From assembly GCF_003545815.1 (NCBI RefSeq), contig NZ_PDUW01000001.1, positions 1 to 64,000 on the forward strand: a stretch of 64,000 nucleotides of DNA, in the 5' to 3' direction. This document shows, one piece after another, positions 36,713 to 44,858 of the stretch. Source of the DNA: Pusillimonas caeni (lineage in GTDB: Bacteria; Pseudomonadota; Gammaproteobacteria; Burkholderiales; Burkholderiaceae_B). The notes beneath the pieces are model-generated. The model was not told the origin of the DNA. It made no database searches and was given only the letters and a program-made list of their open reading frames with translations. The position numbers and the translations under genes were made by a program. Within the stretch, counting starts at the first letter, position 1; every line of letters begins with the position of its first letter.

Positions 36713-37549
36713 TCAAACGCTCCCGCCCCGGCCCGCCAGCAGATCGCGCAGCCACTCCTGGCACTGTCCCGCCGCTTCGACGGGCCACTCGACGGCCACC
36801 GTTCTATCGATCTGCCGCACTTCGACGCGAATGACCGCGGCCGCGCTTGCGGACGTGCGGCCAACCGTCGGCCGGCTGTTTCCGAGCAGGCGCGAGAACC
36901 ACCCTCTGGGTTCTTCTTCCGCCAGCCTTTCGCCGCCCTGGACTGCCGATGCGCCGGCCGTCACACCGTCGACGGGCGGCATGGCAGGGCTTTGCAAGCT
37001 GCGGGCCGCTTCGCCCGAGACCTTGCGCCGCGCCGCGCCGGCCGTCTGCGGCTCGGCCGTTTGCCCGCCGGCCTGCGCCTGGCTCGTTGCGGCCTCCTCG
37101 GGTTTGCCCTCGAGGCGTGCCGCCAGGTTCTTGCCGAACTCGTCCCACATGCGGTCGGCCTTGGTCTTCATGACCGACAGGCCGAAAGTGCCCAGTCGAC
37201 CCAGCAGGTCGACATTGACCTTGATCTTCAGTTCGGTGCCCCCCTGGGGCGTCTCGGACAGGAATATTTCGCTCGTCTGCTTGAGCGAGCTGGCCACCGA
37301 AGCGTCTTCTCCCGTGCCCTCGACGCGCAGATACTCGGGTTCGCGCTGCTCGACGATGTGGGTGTGCAGCTTGAACTTGGCGCTGAGAAAGGAGATCTTC
37401 ACCTTCATCAGGGCCACGTATTCCGTGGGGCTGATGACGTCGATGGACTGCATGCCCGGCACGGCGCCGGTCATGACGCGGGGGTCCATCAACAAGGCCC
37501 ATACGCGTTCGCGCGGGGCTGAAACTGCCAGCGTCTTTTCAATTTCCAT
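36713..37549 (-). CDS. CoxG-like SRPBCC protein
   Basis: A 278-residue protein whose first ~150 residues match CoxG (CO dehydrogenase subunit G, SRPBCC fold), starting MEIEKTLAVSAPRERVWALL with VPGMQSID. In CO oxidisers CoxG helps anchor the molybdenum hydroxylase at the membrane. A low-complexity linker (about 150-210) and a short C-terminal domain with EVRQIDRTVAVEWP follow. It overlaps the 2Fe-2S subunit by 11 bases, so it belongs to the same enzyme unit. No membrane helix is visible. Confidence 0.8.
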   Translation of the reverse strand: MEIEKTLAVSAPRERVWALLMDPRVMTGAVPGMQSIDVISPTEYVALMKVKISFLSAKFKLHTHIVEQREPEYLRVEGTGEDASVASSLKQTSEIFLSETPQGGTELKIKVNVDLLGRLGTFGLSVMKTKADRMWDEFGKNLAARLEGKPEEAATSQAQAGGQTAEPQTAGAARRKVSGEAARSLQSPAMPPVDGVTAGASAVQGGERLAEEEPRGWFSRLLGNSRPTVGRTSASAAAVIRVEVRQIDRTVAVEWPVEAAGQCQEWLRDLLAGRGGSV

Positions 37550-38018
37550 GATTCATTTCTTCTGCGGCATGCAGAACGGATTCAACGATTTGTGTATAGC
37601 CGGTGCAGCGGCACAGATTGCCCGACAGGCCGCGCTGCACTTCTTCGATGCTGGGGTTCGGATTGTTCTTGAGCAGGTCGCACGAGGCCATGATCATGCC
37701 GGGCGTGCAATAGCCGCATTGCAGCCCGCCGCACTCCATGAAGCTTTCCTGCAGGGGATGAAGCGCGTCGCCGCTCGACAGGCCTTCGATCGTCGTGATC
37801 TCGCGGCCGTCCACCTGCGCGGCCAGCATCAGGCAGGACTTGATCACCTCGCCGTCGATCAATATCGAACAGGCGCCGCACACTCCCGTTTCGCACCCGC
37901 GCTTGGTTCCGGTCAGATGCAGGTCGTCGCGCAGGAAATCTGAAAGCATGCGGCCAGTGGGTACGTCGAGGCTGTGCGCCTCGCCGTTCACCGTGCAATG
38001 GATACGATGCGTGCTCAT
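37539..38018 (-). CDS. 2Fe-2S subunit of a molybdenum hydroxylase
   Basis: A 159-residue small subunit of the xanthine dehydrogenase/CO dehydrogenase family. The plant-type 2Fe-2S site is CETGVCGAC with a downstream Cys (IKSC); the second cluster site is CGYCTPG with CRCTGY. It passes electrons from the molybdenum centre to the FAD subunit. Stop and start overlap the flanking genes (4 bases with the FAD subunit, 11 with coxG), which implies a stable complex. CoxS, HcrC and NdhS-type subunits look alike, so the substrate is not decided by it. Confidence 0.93.
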   Translation of the reverse strand: MSTHRIHCTVNGEAHSLDVPTGRMLSDFLRDDLHLTGTKRGCETGVCGACSILIDGEVIKSCLMLAAQVDGREITTIEGLSSGDALHPLQESFMECGGLQCGYCTPGMIMASCDLLKNNPNPSIEEVQRGLSGNLCRCTGYTQIVESVLHAAEEMNHGN

Positions 38019-38899
38019 GCAGGCACTCCTTGATCGATGGAAAGCTCAAACAACTCGCAAACCGTGCGGCGGGCCACGGCGCGCACCATGTCGCGCCGGA
38101 ATTCAGCGCTGCCGCGCGAGTCGGATATCGGTTCGATGTCCTGGGCCACGATATCCGCCACCTGGGCGGCGACGGCGGCGGACACCTGCTTGCCCTGAAG
38201 AAATGCCTCGGCGCGCCGCAGCCGCATGGGCATGGGCGTCGATGCGCCCACGGCTAGGCGCGCTTCATGGCACGACGCCCCGTCTCGGCGCGCCACCAGG
38301 GCGACGCTGACCAGCGGGCGATGCTCTGCCGCCGTGCGCAGAAAGCGGCTGTAGACCCCGTCCGTACCCGCGGCCAGGGGCGGCACGCGTATTTCTACCA
38401 GGATCTCGTCGGGCTCGAGCGCGGTTTCAAAATAGTCCACGATGAACTCCTCGAGAGACATGGCGCGCTCGCCGCGCGTGCTGCCCAGGACCACGGTGGC
38501 ATCCAGCGCCAGCAGGCAGGCCGGAGGGTCGGTGGATGGGTCGCCGTAGCAAAGATTGCCGCCGATGGTGCCCTGGTTGCGCACCTGCGGATTGGCCACC
38601 CGCTCGGCCATGCTGGCCAGCACCGGAAAGTGCCGGCGCACCAGCGGCGAGCGGGCGATATCGGCATGGCGCGACAGCGCGCCGATGCGCAGGCCCGACT
38701 GCTCGTCGAATTCGATGCCTCGCAAGCGATCGACCTTTGCCAGCGACACCAGATGGGTGGGGCGCAGCATCCGTTGGCGCATGGTGAGAATCAGCGCCGT
38801 GCCGCCGGCGCTGACCCGCGGCTCTTCGTCCTCGAGTTCGGCCAGCATGCGGCTGGCCTCTTCGACGGACGTCGGCTCCAGGTAATGGAAGTCACGCAT
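38015..38899 (-). CDS. FAD subunit of a molybdenum hydroxylase
   Basis: A 294-residue medium subunit (CoxM-like). FAD-binding motifs are present: AGGTALILTMRQRM (here SAGGTALI) near residue 30 and the TIGGNLCYGDPSTDPP stretch near residue 110. The C-terminal domain carries the usual GASTPMPMRLRRAE segment. It takes electrons from the 2Fe-2S subunit and hands them to an unknown acceptor. The gene overlaps the large subunit by 8 bases and the small subunit by 4. Confidence 0.92.
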   Translation of the reverse strand: MRDFHYLEPTSVEEASRMLAELEDEEPRVSAGGTALILTMRQRMLRPTHLVSLAKVDRLRGIEFDEQSGLRIGALSRHADIARSPLVRRHFPVLASMAERVANPQVRNQGTIGGNLCYGDPSTDPPACLLALDATVVLGSTRGERAMSLEEFIVDYFETALEPDEILVEIRVPPLAAGTDGVYSRFLRTAAEHRPLVSVALVARRDGASCHEARLAVGASTPMPMRLRRAEAFLQGKQVSAAVAAQVADIVAQDIEPISDSRGSAEFRRDMVRAVARRTVCELFELSIDQGVPA

Positions 38900-41267
38900 G
38901 GACGGTCGCCTCCTGTTCTTTCTCGACTGAATCTTGTTGCTTGGCCGCCCTCAGGCCCGCCAATATCTTCTCGGGCGTGATCGGCAGGTCGCGGATGCGC
39001 ACGCCCACGGCATCAAACACCGCGTTGGCAATGGCCGGCGCCGCCATGAGGATGGGAGTTTCGCTGGACGCCTTCGCGCCATAAGGACCGACGGGGTCCA
39101 TGGATTCGATGAAGCCGCCGCGCAGCATGGGCACCGACTCGGCCGTGGCCATCGTGTAGTCGGCGAAATTGCCATTGACGATGCGTCCGTCCTCGACCTG
39201 CAGGTCTTCGTACAGGGCCCAGCCTATCGCCTGGACGCAGCCGCCATTGGCCTGCCCATGCACGGCATTCAGGTTCAGGGCCCGGCCCAGGTCGTCGGCA
39301 AGATAGCTGTCCAGCACGGTGACCTGACCGGTCTCGGTGTCCACCTCCACTTCGATGGCCTGGGCGGAAAACGAATGAGTGGGCGCGCAATTGCCGTATA
39401 GGTCGTGATCGGGCTCTTCGGTTTGGGGGTCCCAGGTTTCGCTGACCTGCAGGACTTCGCCGCCATGGCGCCAGACGTGCTGGCGGGCCAGTTCGGCCAG
39501 GGTCAGGCTTTTCCCGCCGCCCCGGACGCGCACCGCGCCGCCGTCGATTATTTCCATATCGTCGGCCGAGGCGCCGAGCAGGTCGGCCGCCAGGGCGAAC
39601 AGCTTGGCGTGGGCGGCCCGGCTGGCGCAGATGGCCGCATTGCCGGCGGACATCGTCACCCGCGAGGCGAACGAGCCCAGCGCATAGGGTGCGCTGTCGG
39701 TGTCCGGCGGCAGCAGGCGCACCTGCGACAAAGGCAGCTTGAATTCATTGGCGATGATCTGGGTGATCATGGTCATTGCGCCCTGCCCCATGTCGCATTC
39801 GCCGTTGTAGGCCGTGATGCCGCCGTCTTCATTGAGACGCAGCACCACCGTGGAGCCGTCCCAGTTGCCCATGGTGCGGTTGCCGCAGACGTGCATGGCG
39901 GCCGCCATGCCGACGCCCTTGCGCCGCACGCCGGTGCCGCGCGGCGCCGCCCGCTTGCCGGCCCAGCCGATCGCCTCGGTGGCTCCGGCCAGGCACTGCT
40001 TGAAGCCCGTGCTCTGGATCTTCCAGCCATGCACCGAAGTCTCGCCCGCGCCGATGGCGTTGCGCTCGTGGATGGCGGCGGGGTCCAGCCCCAATTCACG
40101 GGCCATGGTGTCGATATGGCTGTTCAGCGCGAACAGCATCTGCGATCCGCCAAAGCCGCGGAATGCCCCGTGCGGAGGCGTATGGGTATAGGCCAGCACA
40201 GCGTGGCAGCGCACGTTCATGTTGCGGAACATATTGTCGCTGCGCATGGCGGACACGTGCATGACCTCGCCGGCCAGGCCGGAGTAGGCGCCGCAGTCGG
40301 CCACGATGCGCACGTCCTTGGCCACGATGATGCCCTCGCGGGTCATGCCCAGCTTGAGCGTGATGCGCTCGGGCACGCTGGTGCAACAGGACAGAAAGTC
40401 TTCCAGGCGGTTGTTGAGCAGGCGCACCGGGCGGCGCGTGCGCAGCGCCAGCAGGCCGGCCACGAGCTGGTTGTCGTCTTCCACGATCTTGCCGCCGAAC
40501 CCGCCGCCGGTGGTCTGCTGGATGACCCGCACCGACGAAATGGGCAGCTCCAGCGCCTTGGCGATGCGTGCGCGCGCCAGAAAGACGGTCTGCGTGGACG
40601 TCCACACATGCAGGCGGTCGTCGGATTCGAGCGAGGCGACCGATACCATGGGCTCCAGATAGCCCGGATACTGGCGCGATGTGTTGTACGTGGCCTCGTA
40701 CACCAGGTCGGCGGAGGCGAAGGCCGCGTCCACGTCGCCCCGGTTGAACTGGATGTCGTGGCCGATGTTGTCCTTGCGTCCCGGGTGCACGGTGGGTGCA
40801 TCCGGCGCCAGCGCCTCGTCCGGCGTGAGCAGCGCCGGCAGTTCTTCATATTCCACCCGGATCAGATCCAGGGCGTCGCGGGCGATGTCCTCGGTGACGG
40901 CCGCTACCGCCGCCACTTCTTCGCCGGCAAAGCGCACCACGCCCTTGGCCAGAATGTAGCGTTCTTTGATGGGACCGCCGCCCCAGGGCGTGGCCGGCGC
41001 ATCGTCGCCGGTCAGCACTGCCTTCACCCCGGGCAAGGCGCGCGCCGCCGACGTATCGATGCTGACGATGCGGGCATGCGCGTACGGACTGCGCAGAATC
41101 GCGCCGTGCAGCATGCCCGGCAGCTTGATGTCGCCCGCATACATCGCCCGGCCCTGCACCTTGGCCCGATGATTGACCTGAGGAAGCTCGGTACCCAAAG
41201 TGAAATGCGTGGAGGTCGCGTCCTGCGCGATGCTTTCCGCGGCACTTGCTTCAGCTGAATTACTCAT
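38892..41267 (-). CDS. Molybdopterin-binding large subunit of a molybdenum hydroxylase
   Basis: A 791-residue catalytic subunit of the xanthine dehydrogenase family that hydroxylates an organic substrate with water. Molybdopterin contacts are visible in TTGGGFGGKIVEDD and PPHGAFRGFGG. The catalytic Glu (about residue 736) is kept in the sequence GAKASSETP, where many members have GVGE. The active-site loop AYxCSFR of true CO dehydrogenases is absent, so CO oxidation is unlikely. It is the first gene of the leftward unit and faces a MarR gene across two inverted repeats. Confidence 0.9.
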   Translation of the reverse strand: MSNSAEASAAESIAQDATSTHFTLGTELPQVNHRAKVQGRAMYAGDIKLPGMLHGAILRSPYAHARIVSIDTSAARALPGVKAVLTGDDAPATPWGGGPIKERYILAKGVVRFAGEEVAAVAAVTEDIARDALDLIRVEYEELPALLTPDEALAPDAPTVHPGRKDNIGHDIQFNRGDVDAAFASADLVYEATYNTSRQYPGYLEPMVSVASLESDDRLHVWTSTQTVFLARARIAKALELPISSVRVIQQTTGGGFGGKIVEDDNQLVAGLLALRTRRPVRLLNNRLEDFLSCCTSVPERITLKLGMTREGIIVAKDVRIVADCGAYSGLAGEVMHVSAMRSDNMFRNMNVRCHAVLAYTHTPPHGAFRGFGGSQMLFALNSHIDTMARELGLDPAAIHERNAIGAGETSVHGWKIQSTGFKQCLAGATEAIGWAGKRAAPRGTGVRRKGVGMAAAMHVCGNRTMGNWDGSTVVLRLNEDGGITAYNGECDMGQGAMTMITQIIANEFKLPLSQVRLLPPDTDSAPYALGSFASRVTMSAGNAAICASRAAHAKLFALAADLLGASADDMEIIDGGAVRVRGGGKSLTLAELARQHVWRHGGEVLQVSETWDPQTEEPDHDLYGNCAPTHSFSAQAIEVEVDTETGQVTVLDSYLADDLGRALNLNAVHGQANGGCVQAIGWALYEDLQVEDGRIVNGNFADYTMATAESVPMLRGGFIESMDPVGPYGAKASSETPILMAAPAIANAVFDAVGVRIRDLPITPEKILAGLRAAKQQDSVEKEQEATVHA

Positions 41268-41318
41268 GACGCCTCTACCTAAAATGCTCGTACGTTAGGT
41301 AGCATTGTCCGCCGATCA

Positions 41319-41361
41319 AATTGACAAATCAATTATCATCACTCCTTATTGACTTATCAAT
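41319..41361. promoter_or_regulatory. Two MarR-type operators between the hydroxylase and marR genes
   Basis: AATTGA-CAAA-TCAATT (41319-41334) and ATTGA-CTTA-TCAAT (41348-41361) are inverted repeats with the same half-site and spacing, centres 28 bases apart. Flanking halves TCAAATTGACA and TCAATTTGACA also repeat. This is the shape of MarR dimer sites. Placed in the 301-base divergent gap, they could control both the hydroxylase/transporter unit and marR. The rest of the gap (41362-41568) shows no gene. Confidence 0.75.
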
Positions 41362-41568
41362 TTGACAGGTGTAAATAGTACGTTGATATATAGCGGTCGT
41401 TGCATCAACTAAAAACGCATCAGGACAGGAACGGAGGAGGCTAGAATTGAAGGCACGCAGATCCCGCGCTTCGACGCCGGCCGGCCGCCCCCCGCACTCC
41501 TGTGTGGCGTCCGGGGCGCGTCGGCACCAGAAAGACAGCCCTGGTCTTGATCTACGTCTTTTTTCAAC

Positions 41569-42102
41569 ATGCGGGTCCGGCTCCATCGCGGCCCGCACAC
41601 CTTCATCCTGGCCGTGACGAACGAACCTTCCGCCCGCTGCCCCTGGGAGCACATTGAACCCGATGGCTCCAACCTCACCGTCGAAGATTTTCTTTCCGTG
41701 CCCATCGTGCGGATCGCCGCGCACCTGAAGCGCTTTCCGAGCATCTACGCCAGCAGCGCCGGCCTGACGCTGCCGCAATGGCGGCTGCTGTCCACCGTGG
41801 CGCACCACCGGTCCATTCCCCTGAAGCAGCTGGCCGAAGTCTCGGCCAGCGACAAGGCCCTGGTCAGCCGCACCGTCAAGGAGCTGGCCGCCAAGGGGCT
41901 GGTGTCCACCGCGTCCATGAAAAGCGGCGATCGATCACTGGTCTGCAACATCACCGCCAAAGGAGCGAAGGTGGTCGACAAGGTCATCCCCCTGGCGCGC
42001 GAGCGCCACGCCCGGCTGCTGTTGGCGCTGGACGTCGAAGACCGCGTGCGGTTGTATGGGATTCTGCAGAAGCTTCAGACGGTTTGCGCCGATATCGATT
42101 GA
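41569..42102 (+). CDS. MarR family transcriptional regulator
   Basis: A 177-residue winged-helix regulator. The DNA-binding domain spans about residues 65-125: LTLPQWRLLSTVAHH, LKQLAEVSASDKALVSRTVKELAAKGLV (recognition helix) and the wing around SMKSGDRSLVCNITAKG. MarR proteins usually repress a divergent operon and let go when a phenolic or similar ligand binds. Divergence from the molybdenum hydroxylase unit and the two inverted repeats between fit this model. No clear ribosome site is seen at 41569, and a shorter start (GTG at 41614) is possible. Confidence 0.88.
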   Translation: MRVRLHRGPHTFILAVTNEPSARCPWEHIEPDGSNLTVEDFLSVPIVRIAAHLKRFPSIYASSAGLTLPQWRLLSTVAHHRSIPLKQLAEVSASDKALVSRTVKELAAKGLVSTASMKSGDRSLVCNITAKGAKVVDKVIPLARERHARLLLALDVEDRVRLYGILQKLQTVCADID

Positions 42103-42225
42103 AAGCGCTTTGCCTGGGTCGATGCCGGACCGGCGACTATTTTTGGAGCGCACCGCCACCGAATCTTCGTTTCGGACGCCATGCCGCAGGACGGAACCGA
42201 GACAGAACGCCTGAGATAGAAATCA

Positions 42226-42981
42226 ATGCTGACACATATAACTTTCATGGTGTTCGTCGCCATAGCGGTTTATGCACAGAGCGTGACGGGCTTTGCCTTG
42301 GTGCTGATTCTTCTGGGGCTGGTCGGGCTCGTCGACCTGGTGCCATTGCCCGACGCGGCAAATGCAGTAACGGTACTCATCATCGTCAACGCCCTGATGT
42401 TTTTTTATAGGCGCAGAACCGCGCGCGTCGAACGCGGAATCATGTCGGCGGTAGGAACGACCCTCGTCGGCACTTTCCTGGGGATGCTGCTGCTCGCTTT
42501 TCTCGCTGCCAACGCGTATCAAGTGCTCAAGCTCGTCCTGGGCTTCAGCATAGTGGCCTGTGCGGTCTTGTTATGGCGAACGTCAAGCCCGTTCAAGACC
42601 ACTTCGGGTTCGGGCTACTTTGCCGCAATCGGGCTGGTTTCAGGCGTGCTTGGAGGGCTGTTCGCCGCCGCGGGCCCGCCATTGGTGTATGCAGTCTATC
42701 GCCAGCCATGGCCGATTGAACGCATACAGGAGTCGCTCATCTTCTGCTTTGCCGTGGGGGCCGTTCTGAGACTGTTGCTCGTCATTGCATATGGCGACTT
42801 CAGCCGCTTGGCTCTCATCCTTGCCGTCGAGGCGATTCCGGTAACGCTGATCGTCACCTCGCTGAGCGCCTCGCGCCCTCCCCCGGTGTCCGGCGCATCA
42901 ATGAAACACATCGTCAGCCTGCTGCTCGTGGGCTCTGGTCTTGGAATGCTGTTTTCCAGCGTAAGCGCAATGCTTGCTTGA
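42226..42981 (+). CDS. TauE/SafE family membrane permease
   Basis: A 251-residue inner-membrane protein with about seven or eight hydrophobic helices in two repeats. Each half has the TauE-like pattern (GFALVLILLGLVGLVDLVPLP; GFSIVACAVLLW followed by GVLGGLFAAAGPPLVYAV). The family exports or imports sulfite, sulfoacetate and other small organic anions. It lies 123 bases after marR on the same strand and could be part of the same regulon, but the substrate is not readable. Confidence 0.82.
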   Translation: MLTHITFMVFVAIAVYAQSVTGFALVLILLGLVGLVDLVPLPDAANAVTVLIIVNALMFFYRRRTARVERGIMSAVGTTLVGTFLGMLLLAFLAANAYQVLKLVLGFSIVACAVLLWRTSSPFKTTSGSGYFAAIGLVSGVLGGLFAAAGPPLVYAVYRQPWPIERIQESLIFCFAVGAVLRLLLVIAYGDFSRLALILAVEAIPVTLIVTSLSASRPPPVSGASMKHIVSLLLVGSGLGMLFSSVSAMLA

Positions 42982-43022
42982 TTGCTCAAACCACCACCCC
43001 GCCGGCCTGAAACGGCAAGGTT

Positions 43023-43496
43023 CTACCCTGCAGTCAGCACCTCCTTGCTCGACACCAGCTGGCCGAAATGATGCTTCCACAATCTCGCCCCCAGTTCGCC
43101 CGACCGGTCCAGCGATGAGCCCACCGTCAGATCCGTGATCAGCGTGGGCCGCAGGCCGGCGTCAAAGAGAGCGAAGCCCGCGGCCAGCACACAGGTGTCG
43201 GTCTGGATGCCGCACACCAGGACGCGGTCCGGATTCAAATCCTTCAGATAGGCCATCGTCTCGCCGGAAGGAATGTAGCCGTGCTTCACGAACACCCGAT
43301 CGGCCTGCACCAGGCTGTGGTCGGCCGCCGCCGGGCACCAGCCCAGTTGGCTCATGAAAGGCGTCCGGCTTTCGTCGTGCACCTCGAGCGTGGCGACCGA
43401 CGGCATGCGACCGGCAAGGTTCTGTATGCCCTCCACCAGCCATTCAGGCGGTGAAAAGGTGTTCTGGACGTCGATGATCAGCAGTATTTGTCGCAT
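43023..43496 (-). CDS. Isochorismatase-family cysteine hydrolase
   Basis: A 157-residue cytosolic hydrolase with the catalytic triad of the family: Asp9 (in LLIIDVQN), Lys71 (in VKHGY) and Cys102 (in TDTCVLA). A cis-peptide-type VCGIQTD precedes the Cys. Members hydrolyse isochorismate, nicotinamide, N-carbamoyl compounds or other amides. Divergence from the tautomerase gene, with a 75-base gap, might link them in one catabolic regulon. The exact substrate is unknown. Confidence 0.85.
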   Translation of the reverse strand: MRQILLIIDVQNTFSPPEWLVEGIQNLAGRMPSVATLEVHDESRTPFMSQLGWCPAAADHSLVQADRVFVKHGYIPSGETMAYLKDLNPDRVLVCGIQTDTCVLAAGFALFDAGLRPTLITDLTVGSSLDRSGELGARLWKHHFGQLVSSKEVLTAG

Positions 43497-43571
43497 CGGA
43501 AAGCAATCTCCCTATATATTATTGTGCAGCGCCATGGCCGGCGCCACCATCCAACACACCTCCTCACCAAA

Positions 43572-43937
43572 ATGCCTCATATCATCGTTGAATACACCCC
43601 CAATCTGCCCGCTCTGCCCTTCGACGCCATGCTGGCTGCGGTCACGCGCCGGTTGGCGGAAAGCCCCGAAGTCGAAGACGAGGCCGACCTGAAAGCCCGC
43701 GTCGTACGCGCCGACTGGTTTCGCGTCGGACTGGCGGACAGCCGGCGCGGGTTCATCCACGTTACGGTGCGAATTCTGGCGGGCCGCAGCGAGCAGGCGA
43801 AGCAGGACTTCAGCCAGCGCGTTGCCGACGGCATGCTGGAGCACATGCCGGCGTTTGCGACAGGAATGACCGCGCATCTGAGCGTCGAAGTCGTCGACAT
43901 GGATCGCGGCAGCTATCGCAAGGTCAAGCTGACCTGA
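43572..43937 (+). CDS. 5-carboxymethyl-2-hydroxymuconate isomerase-like tautomerase
   Basis: A 121-residue protein that starts MPHIIVEYTPNL; after loss of Met the N-terminal Pro is the catalytic base of the tautomerase superfamily. The size and the SVEVVDMDRGSYRK C-terminus match the HpaF/CHMI group, which isomerises ring-cleavage products in homoprotocatechuate breakdown. No other hpa gene is in the window, so its pathway here is open. The start is decided by the essential Pro at position 2. Confidence 0.85.
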   Translation: MPHIIVEYTPNLPALPFDAMLAAVTRRLAESPEVEDEADLKARVVRADWFRVGLADSRRGFIHVTVRILAGRSEQAKQDFSQRVADGMLEHMPAFATGMTAHLSVEVVDMDRGSYRKVKLT

Positions 43938-43955
43938 GGAATTTCAGCAATCCTC

Positions 43956-44150
43956 TCAGGTATGCCACAGTCGTAGCACATAGACGTTCGAATCCTGAAT
44001 TTCATAGCAGACCTCGTACTCTCCAACAAGAATTCTTCGCACCTCTCGCGGCTCGAATTGGAAAAGCTGTTCGCCTATGCGTGTGTGGGTCAGCAGAATG
44101 GTCGGAGCCTTGGTCAACGCCCGCACCGCCCAGACCTATGCTGCACAGTG
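43956..44150 (-). pseudogene. Decayed RelE/ParE-type toxin gene
   Basis: Read leftward, the frame gives VWAVRALTKAPTILL, then FEPREVRRILVGEYEVCYE and VYVLRLWHT, which is the C-terminal two thirds of a ParE-type toxin. The expected ending HTREDR is broken: HT is followed by TGA, then Glu-Asp-Cys and another TGA, so the Arg codon CGA has become TGA and the last Arg codon is now TGC. An in-frame TAG at 44136-44138 cuts the fragment near its start, and the N-terminal third is missing under the GNAT gene. No antitoxin is present. Confidence 0.75.
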
Positions 44151-44164
44151 ATTACAATCAAGAA

Positions 44165-44605
44165 ATGACTACTATTCGAAGCTCTCGTCCCGGTGAGGGC
44201 GAACGTGCTGTTGAAATTTGGCGTTGCGCGGTAGCTGCCACTCATTTCTTTCTTGCTTCCGATGATCGCCAAGCCATCGACAAGATGGTTTGCGACTTTC
44301 TACCAAAGGTTCCGCTTTGGTTCGCGGTGGATAGCAATGATTATCCAATGGCATTCATGTTCATCGACAACGGACACATGGAGGCTTTGTTCGTTGACCC
44401 CGCATGCCGAGGAAAGGGCATTGGCGCTGCACTAGTTCAACACGGTCTTTCGCTGCACCCTGACATGACGACCGATGTAAATGAGCAGAACCCTCAAGCC
44501 TTAGGCTTCTACAAAAAAATGGGCTTCAAGTGCATAGGTCGTTCTCCGCTTGACGGCCAAGGGCGGCCTTACCCAATCATTCACCTGAAATATATTGACG
44601 TGTGA
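44165..44605 (+). CDS. GNAT family N-acetyltransferase
   Basis: A 146-residue acetyltransferase starting MTTIRSSRPGEGERAVEIW. The acetyl-CoA loop is CRGKGIGAAL, and the C-terminal GFYKKMGFKCIGRSPLDGQGRPYP stretch is typical of YjaB/RimI-like members. The ATG at 44165 is chosen as it gives the family N-terminus; the frame is open upstream through toxin remnant DNA. Base composition is visibly lower in GC than in its neighbours, suggesting it came in by transfer together with the toxin remnant. Substrate unknown. Confidence 0.85.
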   Translation: MTTIRSSRPGEGERAVEIWRCAVAATHFFLASDDRQAIDKMVCDFLPKVPLWFAVDSNDYPMAFMFIDNGHMEALFVDPACRGKGIGAALVQHGLSLHPDMTTDVNEQNPQALGFYKKMGFKCIGRSPLDGQGRPYPIIHLKYIDV

Positions 44606-44754
44606 AGGCCTCCCCCTGGCCAAAAGCGGCCAGCATAGCTGGGTTTGCCCCAGAAATGAACAGTTCAGAACTGAGCGGCGGAAGTTCAAACCTCAGTGGC
44701 GTTCGACATGAGACCCTCGTCATCCCGCATTTGTAACAAAAATCACCCCTGCTC

Positions 44755-44782
44755 TTGAAGTATTCCAGACCATCCTTATAAT
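44755..44782 (+). promoter_or_regulatory. groESL promoter
   Basis: TTGAAG (44755-44760), 16-base spacer, TATAAT (44777-44782), placed right before the CIRCE element. CTTGAA within the -35 also fits the sigma32 -35 box, but no good sigma32 -10 was seen. The gap from 44606 to 44754 shows no gene. Confidence 0.7.
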
Positions 44783-44808
44783 TAGCACTCGAGGGGACAG
44801 AGTGCTAA
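44782..44808 (+). promoter_or_regulatory. CIRCE element (HrcA operator)
   Basis: TTAGCACTC, nine bases, GAGTGCTAA: an exact match to the CIRCE consensus TTAGCACTC-N9-GAGTGCTAA. It begins at the last base of the -10 of the groESL promoter, so HrcA bound here would block transcription until heat shock. hrcA itself is not in the window. Confidence 0.95.
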
Positions 44809-44858
44809 CAGCCCGCCCCCGTCGCTACCACTAACAATTTTTGAACAGGAGTTCCTTC

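Noticed and set aside
39405..41258. Long plus-strand open frame opposite the hydroxylase large subunit
   Set aside because: Antisense shadow of a gene with intact cofactor motifs; low-complexity translation without homology features.
38892..41267. Carbon monoxide dehydrogenase large subunit
   Set aside because: A CoxG-like gene is adjacent, but the AYxCSFR active-site loop of true CO dehydrogenases is missing, so CO oxidation is not called.
44165..44605. GNAT toxin of a TacT-type toxin-antitoxin pair
   Set aside because: No ribbon-helix-helix antitoxin gene precedes or overlaps it; the neighbouring remnant is a ParE toxin on the other strand.
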